Positions 44,234 through 52,828 of a DNA stretch of 55,337 nt are shown here, in pieces. The DNA comes from Alkalihalobacillus bogoriensis ATCC BAA-922 (lineage in GTDB: Bacteria; Bacillota; Bacilli; Bacillales; Bacillaceae_F): assembly GCF_000621445.1 (NCBI RefSeq), contig NZ_KK211277.1, forward strand, positions 352,821-408,157. The letters run 5' to 3'. Positions within the stretch are counted from its first letter, which is position 1, and each line of letters begins with the position of its first letter. Both the position numbers and the translations under genes were made by a program. The notes beneath the pieces are model-generated. The model did not search any database. It had not been told where the DNA came from and worked only from the letters and a program-made list of their open reading frames with translations.

Positions 44234-45271
44234 CTACTTCATTTTTTTGCGTTTCCACTCTTGAATCTTTTGACTAATTGATAGCTTTGGAATGGCGACA
44301 GCTACGAGTAACAACAAACCAACAATAACGAGCATCATTTGTGAAGGAATATTAATAAGCCCTAATCCATATTGGAGATATCCAATAATAAAAACGGCAA
44401 TTATCGCACCTATCATTCTACCTTTACCACCAGCCGTACTAATTCCGCCTAGCGCGACCATTGCAATTACATCTAATTCATACATCGTTGCAATATTTGG
44501 TCTAGTACTCCCCATTCTTGAAGCTAAAAAAATAGCAGTAATTGCAGCCATTAAGCCAGCTAGTGTAAACACAATGATTTTTACTTTATCAACTTGAACT
44601 CCTGAAAAACGACTAGCTGTATCATTATTACCCATCGCATAAACTTGCCGTCCAAATGTTGATTTATGAAGCAATATTGTAAAAGCAACTGCAAAAATAA
44701 CAAACATAATGAGGATAAAGGGAATGCCTCCTATATTCCCCCAACCAAAAAAGCTGAACCAACTCGGAAATTGACCAGAGGCTTGGTCTTCTAAAATGAC
44801 ATAAGCAATGCCTCGATATAAAATCATCGTTCCTAACGTGACAATGACAGCAGAAAGTTCTTTAAATTTAACAATTAACAATCCATTAACTAGGCCACAT
44901 ACTGCCCCAACAACAAGGCATAAAACTATTGCCAATTCCATTGGAACACCTAAACTGTTGTAAAGAGTAGCCATAATAACCGATGATAAAGCCACCGTTG
45001 AGCCTACAGAAATGTCAATGTCACGCAATATCATAATCAATACCATCGGCAACACAATAAATGCTTTATCGAGAAAAATAGCAGTCGCATCTCGTAATCC
45101 TGTTGCACTTAAGAAATATGGTGATAAATTTGTATTAATAATGAGTACTAAAATAAAAACTAAAACTAACACCCATTCCCACTGGAAGAAAAATGTTTTA
45201 AGAGAAAATGATTGATTGCTTCCAAGTGTGCGTTGTACATATTTGGTTTGATTTGCAACTCTAGGTTCCAT
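44234..45271 (-). CDS. Sugar ABC transporter permease 2
   Basis: BPD_transp_2 permease of 345 aa, about ten transmembrane helices, RbsC/RhaQ/LsrD-like. The family signature DIDISVGSTVALSSVIMA is present, and AMVALGGISTAGGKGRMIGA near the C-terminus. Its ATG directly follows the TAG of the first permease gene; GAGGAGG lies within the end of that gene. Pairs with permease 1 as a heterodimeric channel. Confidence 0.9.
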   Translation of the reverse strand: MEPRVANQTKYVQRTLGSNQSFSLKTFFFQWEWVLVLVFILVLIINTNLSPYFLSATGLRDATAIFLDKAFIVLPMVLIMILRDIDISVGSTVALSSVIMATLYNSLGVPMELAIVLCLVVGAVCGLVNGLLIVKFKELSAVIVTLGTMILYRGIAYVILEDQASGQFPSWFSFFGWGNIGGIPFILIMFVIFAVAFTILLHKSTFGRQVYAMGNNDTASRFSGVQVDKVKIIVFTLAGLMAAITAIFLASRMGSTRPNIATMYELDVIAMVALGGISTAGGKGRMIGAIIAVFIIGYLQYGLGLINIPSQMMLVIVGLLLLVAVAIPKLSISQKIQEWKRKKMK

Positions 45272-46309
45272 CTATATTTTCCTCCTCAGCAGATGATTGC
45301 GGTTCACTCCACGCTTAACGAGAGTATTCATAATGACCGCGATTAAAATAATCGATCCTTGAATCGCCATTTGCCAAAATGGAGAAACATTCATTAAAGG
45401 GAGAGCATTATTTAATATACCTAATAATACAGCTCCTAAAATCACACCAGATATTTTCCCAGATCCGCCCGCAATACTTACGCCCCCAAGGATACATGCG
45501 GCAATGACCGTTAGCTCGTATCCAGAAGCAGTATCTCCTTGAGCAGATGCAAATTTAGAAACCCACAACACTCCTGATAATCCCGCTAATCCACCCATAA
45601 TCGAATACACAATAAGTAAAATTTTCGTTTGATTAATTCCACTCACTTTGGCTGATTCTGGGTTGCTTCCAACAGCATAAATTTGTCTCCCTGTTCTCGT
45701 ATGATTAATAAAATAAAATGCGACGAGGTAAATGACAATGGCAATAAACACAAGAGTGTTCACACCAACTATTTTGCTTGTCGCAATCGAAACAAATTGT
45801 TCAGACATTTGATATGAACTTACCCATTGTCCACCACTTACTGTAAACGTTAAACCGCGGAAAATATTCATCATTGCTAATGTTGCAATAATCGGGAGAA
45901 TCCCTATTTTAGCAACTAAAAACCCAATCGTGATACCACACACTATTCCAATTCCTATTCCTAGCAAAATTGCAATAATAGGATGCATGCCGTGATACAT
46001 GCTTACAACTTGTGCCACTACCATTCCTGATAAAGCAAGGGTCGAGCCTACCGATAAGTCAATTCCTCGTGTTATTAACACAAGCATCATTCCTAACGCA
46101 AGGATACTCAATATAGCTGTATTCGTAATCATATCGGTTAAATTGCCCACGGTGAAAAAACTAGAATTTCGTGTTTGAACAAATATACAAAGGAGAATAA
46201 TAAAGACCAATAATCCTAGCTCACGAAACCTTGAAACCCCCGCTAAAAACGATGCTTTCTTATCCACATTCTCATTTGTCTGTTCAATAGCTGCCTCAGC
46301 CAACTCCAT
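45272..46309 (-). CDS. Sugar ABC transporter permease 1
   Basis: BPD_transp_2 permease of 345 aa, RbsC/RhaP/LsrC-like, about ten transmembrane helices. Signature GIDLSVGSTLALSGMVVAQ and late CILGGVSIAGGSGKISGVILGA. I use the ATG at 46309 over the adjoining GTG at 46312 because AAGGA is at the better distance. It follows the ATPase gene by 20 nt. Confidence 0.9.
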   Translation of the reverse strand: MELAEAAIEQTNENVDKKASFLAGVSRFRELGLLVFIILLCIFVQTRNSSFFTVGNLTDMITNTAILSILALGMMLVLITRGIDLSVGSTLALSGMVVAQVVSMYHGMHPIIAILLGIGIGIVCGITIGFLVAKIGILPIIATLAMMNIFRGLTFTVSGGQWVSSYQMSEQFVSIATSKIVGVNTLVFIAIVIYLVAFYFINHTRTGRQIYAVGSNPESAKVSGINQTKILLIVYSIMGGLAGLSGVLWVSKFASAQGDTASGYELTVIAACILGGVSIAGGSGKISGVILGAVLLGILNNALPLMNVSPFWQMAIQGSIILIAVIMNTLVKRGVNRNHLLRRKI

Positions 46310-46329
46310 CACCTCTTCCTTCCATTGTC

Positions 46330-47841
46330 TTAGCTGATTTCTTTTTTTGAACTATCCGTCATTGCTGCTTCTAGGATTTCTTCTTGAGTCACAGCATCTT
46401 TATCAAATATTTTTGCAATTCTCCCCGCACGCATAACAGCAATACGATCGCTCATGCCAATAACTTCAGGCATTTCTGATGAAACGATAATAATGCCATA
46501 TCCTTTGGCAGCTAAGTTCTGGATAATTTCATATATGGCAGACTTTGCCCCAACATCGACACCTTTTGTAGGTTCATCCATGATAATAATATCTAATTTC
46601 GCAGTAAGTAATTTTGCAACAGCAACCTTCTGTTGGTTTCCTCCAGATAATGAGCTAACTAAATCGAATATGCTATTTGCTTTAACCTGTACCTTTTCAG
46701 CTAATTCTTTTGCAAGCGCATTTTCACTTTTTTCACGTAACCACCCTTTTTTGGAAAGTTGAGAAAGCGCCGGCAACGTTATATTTTTTCCAATTCCCCA
46801 TTGCAGCACCAAACCTTGTAATTGACGGTCCTCAGGTAAATAGCCGATTCCAAGTTTCATTGCCTGTTTTGGGCTTTTTATCATTACTTTTTTTCCGTTT
46901 AATCGAATTTGCCCTTTGTCATAAGGCATAATGCCAAATAGCGATTGGCAAACTTCTGTCCTTCCCGCCCCAACAAGACCTGTTATAGCTAAAATTTCGC
47001 CTTTCCGTACATGAAATGAAATATCAGCAAAATATCCCGTTTTACTTAGCCCTTGCACTTCGAATAGGACATCACCAATAACCGTATTTTTAGTTGGAAA
47101 TACTTGTGTAATTTCTCTTCCAACCATCGCTACAACTAATTCCTCATTTGTAATCTCATGAATACCCCAAGAACCTATATATTTAGAATCTCGGAGTACT
47201 GTCACTTGTGAGGCTAGTCGATACATATCTTCAAATCGATGCGAAATAAAAATAATAGAAGCTCCATTTTCTCGTAAACTTTCAGTAATTTTGTATAGTT
47301 CCTCACTTTCCCTTGCTGTTAAGGCCGCTGTTGGTTCATCCATAATAATAATTTTCGCTTTAGTAGAAATCGCTTTTGCAATTTCTACAATTTGCTGCTG
47401 AGCAACACTAAGCGATCCCATTTCTGCTCTTGGATCAATGGAAGACCCAAGTGACTTTAATATGGCTCTAGCTTCTTCATGCATTTGTTTCCATAGAAGC
47501 CGTTTTGTGATTTTTTCTATTTTTTCATGTCCCATAAATATATTTTCAGTGACGGTCAAATCAGGATAATTCGTAACGTGCTGATAAATGGCGGCAATTC
47601 CTTTGGCTTGAGCTTCATTTGGGTTAGAGAACTCTACTTTTTCCCCTCTGACAAACATTTCCCCTTCATTCGGAGCGTGGACGCCCGTAATGACTTTAAT
47701 AAAAGTCGACTTTCCGGCCCCGTTTTCTCCCATTAACGCATGAATTTCTCCTGGTTTTAGTTTAAAGTGGACATTGTCTAGAGCCGTTACTCCAGGGAAT
47801 CTTTTCGTAATCCCTTTCATTTCTAGTACGTATTCAGTCAT
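46330..47841 (-). CDS. Sugar ABC transporter ATPase (two nucleotide-binding domains)
   Basis: RbsA/AraG/RhaT-type ATPase of about 503 aa with two ABC domains. First domain: Walker A GENGAGKST, Walker B IIIMDEPTAAL, signature LSVAQQQ. Second domain: degenerate P-loop GLVGAGRTE, signature LSGGNQQK, IIMDEPTKGVDVG, as is typical of the carbohydrate-uptake type 2 (CUT2) family. ATG 47841 (MTEYVLEMKG) follows GGGAGTGAG. First gene of a four-gene importer operon, with a perfect cre site just upstream. Confidence 0.93.
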   Translation of the reverse strand: MTEYVLEMKGITKRFPGVTALDNVHFKLKPGEIHALMGENGAGKSTFIKVITGVHAPNEGEMFVRGEKVEFSNPNEAQAKGIAAIYQHVTNYPDLTVTENIFMGHEKIEKITKRLLWKQMHEEARAILKSLGSSIDPRAEMGSLSVAQQQIVEIAKAISTKAKIIIMDEPTAALTARESEELYKITESLRENGASIIFISHRFEDMYRLASQVTVLRDSKYIGSWGIHEITNEELVVAMVGREITQVFPTKNTVIGDVLFEVQGLSKTGYFADISFHVRKGEILAITGLVGAGRTEVCQSLFGIMPYDKGQIRLNGKKVMIKSPKQAMKLGIGYLPEDRQLQGLVLQWGIGKNITLPALSQLSKKGWLREKSENALAKELAEKVQVKANSIFDLVSSLSGGNQQKVAVAKLLTAKLDIIIMDEPTKGVDVGAKSAIYEIIQNLAAKGYGIIIVSSEMPEVIGMSDRIAVMRAGRIAKIFDKDAVTQEEILEAAMTDSSKKEIS

Positions 47842-47882
47842 TTTCTCACTCCCTACCATTTCTATTTCTAATAAACACTTAC

Positions 47883-47898
47883 TTGATAACGCTTACAA
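47883..47898. promoter_or_regulatory. cre site upstream of the sugar ABC operon
   Basis: On the minus strand TTGTAAGCGTTATCAA matches both common CcpA consensus forms at every position. It lies 42-57 nt upstream of the ATPase start codon. No clear -35/-10 pair is seen, which suits an activator-dependent promoter. Confidence 0.8.
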
Positions 47899-47966
47899 AT
47901 AATGATAATCCATCCACTCTTTTCTCAAAAGGTGACAACTTTCGGTTATAGTGAGAGAATTTTCTG

Positions 47967-48015
47967 AAAATAAGAAAAGAAAGATGCTTTAACCACATCT
48001 TTCTTTTCTTATTTT
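47967..48015 (-). terminator. Terminator of the sugar-sensing operon
   Basis: Perfect 20-bp stem (left arm 47967-47986, right arm 47996-48015), nine-nt loop. The right arm includes the stop codon and last codons of the response regulator. Confidence 0.85.
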
Positions 48016-49631
48016 TGTATACGTGTTTGTATGTTTACCTTATATTTTGATGGAATTTCCCCATAATATTTTTTAAACAACTTACTAAAGTATTTTGAAT
48101 CAGAATATCCGACTTCGTTAGAGATTTCATATACTTTCAAATTTGTTGTGAGTAGTAACTCTCTCGCTTTCGCCATACGAACTTTTGTTACATAGTCTAA
48201 CACCGTTTCTCCAGTTTGCTGTTTAAAGTATTCGCAAAAATAGGTTGGATTCATATACACTTCATTTGCTACCTTTTCAATCGTAATATTATTGGCAATA
48301 TTTTCTGAAACCCATCTTTTTACGATGCGAATATTATCAAACAACCTCGTTTCGTCACTCTTCTCCAGCTCGGCAAACCTATCATAAATCCAATTCGTGA
48401 TTTCAGTTGTTAACTCCGAAAAATTACTCATTGTGTTTATAAAAGGAAAGCTTTCAAACTCTAACGTTCGTGTATGGCTCATTACAAAGCTACTAATTTG
48501 TATGACGCAAGAACGGATAATATCGGAAATGTTTGTGGGTGATTGGATTTGTTGAATTATTTCATTAAATTGTAGGATATGAACTTGTAAACTTGCTTTA
48601 TCTATTCTTTCAAAGTCTTCGAGTATTTTTTGAATGATAGGCTGTACTTGCGCTAAATACTGATTGTCTGTCACAGAATATTGTCGTGTCTGCCCGTGGA
48701 AAAAAGTTTGATTTCCCCCATAAATGACTCGAAAAGGCAATAGCCGGGTCAGGTCTTTTTTCACGCTAGGTAACGAAGTAATATCTGTGAACGGTTTGCT
48801 AATGATTATCGTGTTAGAAAGGGGCGTATAGTGAGTAATTGCTTGTTGCAGTTTTCTTGAAAAGGTGTCTACATCCTGTTTTAATCCGTTTAGACTTTCC
48901 CCTTCGGAAGAATGAAATAACATCATCGTACAAGCATTAGCTAATTTCCATTTCCACCAGTTTCCTTTAATAGAGGACGCTTGCTCTTGTAAAATATTTT
49001 CATGAGCAAATGTCCACAATTTCGAGTCTTCCTCAGACAATACCTTTGAATGTTCTACTTTTTGATCGACACTGATAAGGACAGAAATAAATATGCCACT
49101 TGGAAAGTCTATAAGTTGGTCAAATACAGAAACATCTTTCTCTTCATAAGCTGTCAATTCAAGTAATTTTTCTTGTTGTTTCGTTTTTGTTACTAGCGAG
49201 GCTTGTTTCACCATTATCTCGAACTGTCTTTTCTCCATTCTTTCATTTTGAATCTTTTGTTTTACTGCCTCAAGTTGTATGTTAAACTCATTTCGGTCGA
49301 TTGGCTTCAGTAAATAATCTAGAGCACCTTCCCTGATAGCTGTTTGCAAATAGGAGAAATCGTCGTATCCACTTATGACAAGTGGATAAAAATGAGTTCG
49401 CTTTTTCATTTCTTTTATTAACGTTAGGCCATCCATTAATGCCATTCGAATATCTGTAATTAACACGTCAAATTCAAATGGATGTTCATCATAGGAAGAA
49501 ACAAGTTCTTGACCATCACTATACGCTGCTTCCACGCTCCAATCGGGCCCACATGCGATTACCATTTTTTCAATGCCACGTCTAATGCGTTTTTCATCAT
49601 CAACAATGACTGCTCTAATGCAGTGACTCAT
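48009..49631 (-). CDS. AraC-type response regulator of a three-component sugar system (AraT/YesN-like)
   Basis: Response regulator of 540 aa: receiver domain with D11, D12 and phosphoacceptor D60 (VLITDIRM), a long central region (about 130-430) with no family I recognise, and a C-terminal AraC-type double helix-turn-helix (TIEKVANEVYMNPTYFCEYFKQQTG, VYEISNEVGYSDSKYFSKLFKKYYG). Start overlaps the kinase gene by 17 nt. It most likely activates the adjacent importer operon. Confidence 0.92.
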   Translation of the reverse strand: MSHCIRAVIVDDEKRIRRGIEKMVIACGPDWSVEAAYSDGQELVSSYDEHPFEFDVLITDIRMALMDGLTLIKEMKKRTHFYPLVISGYDDFSYLQTAIREGALDYLLKPIDRNEFNIQLEAVKQKIQNERMEKRQFEIMVKQASLVTKTKQQEKLLELTAYEEKDVSVFDQLIDFPSGIFISVLISVDQKVEHSKVLSEEDSKLWTFAHENILQEQASSIKGNWWKWKLANACTMMLFHSSEGESLNGLKQDVDTFSRKLQQAITHYTPLSNTIIISKPFTDITSLPSVKKDLTRLLPFRVIYGGNQTFFHGQTRQYSVTDNQYLAQVQPIIQKILEDFERIDKASLQVHILQFNEIIQQIQSPTNISDIIRSCVIQISSFVMSHTRTLEFESFPFINTMSNFSELTTEITNWIYDRFAELEKSDETRLFDNIRIVKRWVSENIANNITIEKVANEVYMNPTYFCEYFKQQTGETVLDYVTKVRMAKARELLLTTNLKVYEISNEVGYSDSKYFSKLFKKYYGEIPSKYKVNIQTRIQK

Positions 49632-51435
49632 TATAATGAACCTCCTCTCTTTTTATTAAAGGAATTTGAATTGTCACTTCTGTACCGCTAGTATCGCTTG
49701 TAATCGTCAACCCATAGCCTTCCCCGAATTGAAGGGCAATTCTAGCATGTACATTCACTAACCCAAAGCGTGAATCTCGTTTTTTCATCGGATCAGCCAA
49801 AAGTAATTGTTCGATATTATACAACACTTCTTCATTCATACCAGAGCCATTATCTTTAATCGTAAACAAAACACCTTCCTGTTTTCTACATTTTTCTGTA
49901 TATGTTTCAATCCCTATCTCAACAGTGGTAACCTTTCCTGGGATAATCGCATATTTGATGACGTTTTCAACAATGGGTTGAAGAATAAATTTTGGAGTGA
50001 ACACATCTTTCGCATTTAATTTTTCAGTTATATAAAAGTCCAAACTTTCCTCAAAGCGAATTTTTTGAATCGTTAAGTAGTCCTTAACATGAGCTACTTC
50101 ATCCGCAATCGGAATAAGATCATCTTTATTACTAATCGAAAATCTCAGCATACGCCCTAATATCGTTACCATTTGAACCACCGTTTCTTTTTCATCATCT
50201 TCAACCGCCATTGCTATCGTTTCTAACGTATTGTACATAAAGTGAGGGTTAATTTGAGATTGTAGTGCATATAATTCTGCATCTTTTTGTTTTAATTGAA
50301 TATGATATTTCTCTCGAATTAACTCTCTTATTTCTTTTATCATTTTATTAGTACTGTTCGCAATCATCCCCACTTCATCTTGTCGTTCAACAGATAGGTC
50401 CACATTAAAATTCCCTTTCTCTACCAGTTTCATAGATCGTGCTAATCTTTGTAATGGGCTCGATACATTCCATGATAATAAAATCGCTAAACCCGTGCTG
50501 ATCAGAACGAGGATGATAAAAATCATCACAGTAATATTGCGTACCAAATCCGTCCTTTCCGTTAAATGTCTAACATATACACTATGAACTAACACCCAAT
50601 TTTCTTGTTCCAAATGGTCAATACTAATTAACCTCGTTTTTTCTTCTTTTTTCGTTCTAAAGCTTCCATTGATTTTAGGATAATCATATGAATGTACATC
50701 AATGGTTCCAATTAAATCTGGATTTGTATGATAAATAATTCGACCTGTATGATCCATCATCCATATTGATGCTTTTTCATCGGCATTTAATTTATGCACT
50801 ACATCTTTTAAGAAAGATACTTCAATCGCAATAGCAATAGTCCCTAAGTTTTTTCGATTTTCTAAATCTGTCAGTTGCTTCATCAATAATATATAAGGAG
50901 GGTTTCCTTCAAACTGAAGTGCTGTTTGATGTGGTAATAAAAAAACAGTTTCATTACCCTCAATCTCAAAATTTTCACCATAATAAAGGGAAGGAAATTG
51001 AAAATCAATTTGGTCATACGGTACTTTCACACTTTGAAACTGTCGATTATTTGAAAAAATAAAGACACCTAAAATATCAGGATTCGCGCCATTTATATAG
51101 TGTCTCGTTAAATAATTATTAATGAAAAATTGGTCTTGTAACAATGAAGAGCGGTTTTGATACACGTCTTTTCGCAATATGCTCATAACTTGGCTCGAGT
51201 TATAAATCGTATCTGGTAATTCCTTGATTTCTCTTAACTGATTTTTTATGTTTTCATTCGCTTGTTCTAGTAATTTTGGAATATATTCACCGACTTGCTC
51301 TTCAATTGACGTTGTATAATGACTATATGCCACATAACCTAAAAGCGCCATTGGGAGAACGGTAAGGATAAAATACATGACAACTAACTTTGTTCGAAGA
51401 CGATAATTCTTAAAACTTATGATTTTAGAAATCAT
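49615..51435 (-). CDS. Sensor histidine kinase of a three-component sugar system (AraS/YesM-like)
   Basis: Membrane kinase of 606 aa. Transmembrane helices near 17-38 and 301-322 flank a large extracellular sensor domain; then HAMP (about 323-375), the His_kinase motif with H398 (QSQINPHFMYNTLET) and an HATPase domain (PIVENVIKYAI, DNGSGM). Start overlaps the end of the binding-protein gene by 11 nt and its end overlaps the regulator. The sensor probably reads the sugar-bound lipoprotein rather than the sugar itself (inference from AraPST). Confidence 0.92.
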   Translation of the reverse strand: MISKIISFKNYRLRTKLVVMYFILTVLPMALLGYVAYSHYTTSIEEQVGEYIPKLLEQANENIKNQLREIKELPDTIYNSSQVMSILRKDVYQNRSSLLQDQFFINNYLTRHYINGANPDILGVFIFSNNRQFQSVKVPYDQIDFQFPSLYYGENFEIEGNETVFLLPHQTALQFEGNPPYILLMKQLTDLENRKNLGTIAIAIEVSFLKDVVHKLNADEKASIWMMDHTGRIIYHTNPDLIGTIDVHSYDYPKINGSFRTKKEEKTRLISIDHLEQENWVLVHSVYVRHLTERTDLVRNITVMIFIILVLISTGLAILLSWNVSSPLQRLARSMKLVEKGNFNVDLSVERQDEVGMIANSTNKMIKEIRELIREKYHIQLKQKDAELYALQSQINPHFMYNTLETIAMAVEDDEKETVVQMVTILGRMLRFSISNKDDLIPIADEVAHVKDYLTIQKIRFEESLDFYITEKLNAKDVFTPKFILQPIVENVIKYAIIPGKVTTVEIGIETYTEKCRKQEGVLFTIKDNGSGMNEEVLYNIEQLLLADPMKKRDSRFGLVNVHARIALQFGEGYGLTITSDTSGTEVTIQIPLIKREEVHYNESLH

Positions 51436-52462
51436 ATTGGTCTACATTGTCCTTTGTATAATCTATCGGTTCTCCCATAATGACTGTATCTCCTATCATA
51501 CGAATTTTTCCAACTTTCGGAATATCTTGTCTATCATACGGTTCTTTTCCTTCTACTACATTTTTTGATATCGCTACGGTTAAATATCCGAGCTTTTTCG
51601 GGCTCCATAACGTTACCGCTTGAGCAGTTCCATCCTTCAAGTACTCATTCATTTGACTAGGAGAGGCTAATCCAACAACCGCTACTTCTCCACTTTTTCC
51701 TAGCTCTTTCACCGCCTTTGCTATAGCCGGAGGTCCTTCAGAAGCACTCCCAATTATCCCATCTAAATCAGGGTGTTCTTTAAGCAACTCCTTTGCCAAT
51801 ATATAAGCTTGATGTGGGTCTTCATCATTGGCAACGATATCTACTAACGTCATTTGTGAATAATATTCTTCATGTTGAATATTAATCCAATGAACCCATT
51901 CGTTTAAGTTAGCTGCTGTAAATGAACCGGTCATAATAGCAAATTTTCCTTGCTCATTTGTATTCCACGCTAGTAAATCCATTAAATGCCGACCTAATGT
52001 TTCCGGGTCAACCATGTTAATAAACAAGTCACGTGAGCCAGGAAGCGTATCGGAGTCCCATGTAATCACTTTAATCTCAAGTTGCCTTGCTTTTTGCAAC
52101 ACAGGTGCTAGTTTTTCAGGATCATTTGCCGATACAGCTAATAAATCTACGTTTTGCTTGATTAAGTCTTCAATAATCTCAATTTGTAAAGATGAATCAG
52201 CCAGTGGTGGACCTTTATATATGACATTCACATTTAAATCTTCTGCCGCTTCTCTTGCTCCTTTTTCTACTGCATTAAAATATGGGATGTTAACAAGTTT
52301 AGGAACAATAGCCACTGTTATTTGGTCCTCATCCGTGTTCTCTTGTTCAAATGAAGGTGCTTGCTCATTTTCATAAACAATCTCATAGGGAGAATCACTG
52401 TCACTCATTATGTTGCAACCGCTTACAATTAATAGAAAGATAATAGAACAAAATACTTTCAT
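51425..52462 (-). CDS. Sugar-binding lipoprotein sensor of a three-component system (AraP-like)
   Basis: Periplasmic-binding-protein-like lipoprotein of about 345 aa. Lipobox IVSGC at residues 13-17 after a short signal peptide, then a ligand fold (VAIVPKLVNIPYFNAVEKGAREAA, VLAVSANDPEKL, VITWDSD). It resembles the RhaS/LsrB-like transporter protein at 43.1 kb, but lies first in the kinase-regulator operon, so it should sense rather than transport. ATG 52462 has GGAG 5 nt upstream and puts the signal peptide at the N-terminus; an ATG at 52486 is also in frame. Matches AraP of Geobacillus AraPST in role. Confidence 0.85.
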   Translation of the reverse strand: MKVFCSIIFLLIVSGCNIMSDSDSPYEIVYENEQAPSFEQENTDEDQITVAIVPKLVNIPYFNAVEKGAREAAEDLNVNVIYKGPPLADSSLQIEIIEDLIKQNVDLLAVSANDPEKLAPVLQKARQLEIKVITWDSDTLPGSRDLFINMVDPETLGRHLMDLLAWNTNEQGKFAIMTGSFTAANLNEWVHWINIQHEEYYSQMTLVDIVANDEDPHQAYILAKELLKEHPDLDGIIGSASEGPPAIAKAVKELGKSGEVAVVGLASPSQMNEYLKDGTAQAVTLWSPKKLGYLTVAISKNVVEGKEPYDRQDIPKVGKIRMIGDTVIMGEPIDYTKDNVDQYDF

Positions 52463-52561
52463 GAGTGCTCCCACCTCTTTTTTCATTTTCTCGTATTATA
52501 CTCTTTTTTTATAAAAAGGTGTAGCTAGTAAAGTAATTCTTCTTACCTCATACTAACAAAA

Positions 52562-52592
52562 AGCCAGCTATGATTTTTATTCATAGCTGGCT
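52562..52592 (-). terminator. Terminator hairpin duplicated from the azoR region
   Basis: Same 12-bp stem as at 42800-42830. Here the minus strand continues into five T, so it can end transcripts of the GH127 gene after they cross repeat unit 4. Confidence 0.7.
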
Positions 52593-52608
52593 TTCTATTT
52601 GCAGAACG

Positions 52609-52793
52609 TAGCGGACATGCGTTCCGCTATTTCACCCAAAACCTTTGTTTCTCAGAACCTATCGGACATGTGTTCCGCTATCTCTTTGTATTTTCGGAGT
52701 TTCACTTCTTTTTTTCTTCATTAACGGAATAGATGTCCGGTAGCATCAAGATTTCCTTGAATATGGGCACATTAACGGAACACGTGTCCGTTA
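52609..52793. repeat. Four-core dyad intergenic repeat, unit 4
   Basis: Forward cores at 52612-52626 and 52663-52677, reverse cores at 52725-52739 and 52776-52790; spacing 51, 62, 51. Lies between the GH127 gene and the sensor operon in a 342-bp gap that also holds the duplicated terminator. Confidence 0.88.
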
Positions 52794-52828
52794 ATGTACT
52801 CCTGACATGTTTCTAAGACTTTTATCTT

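Larger units (their letters stand above)
52562..52793. repeat. Long direct repeat, copy B
   Basis: Gap-free counterpart of 42800-43031. The first 194 positions differ at about four bases; the rest is more diverged. With copy A it flanks the 9.5-kb importer and sensor module in direct orientation. Confidence 0.9.
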
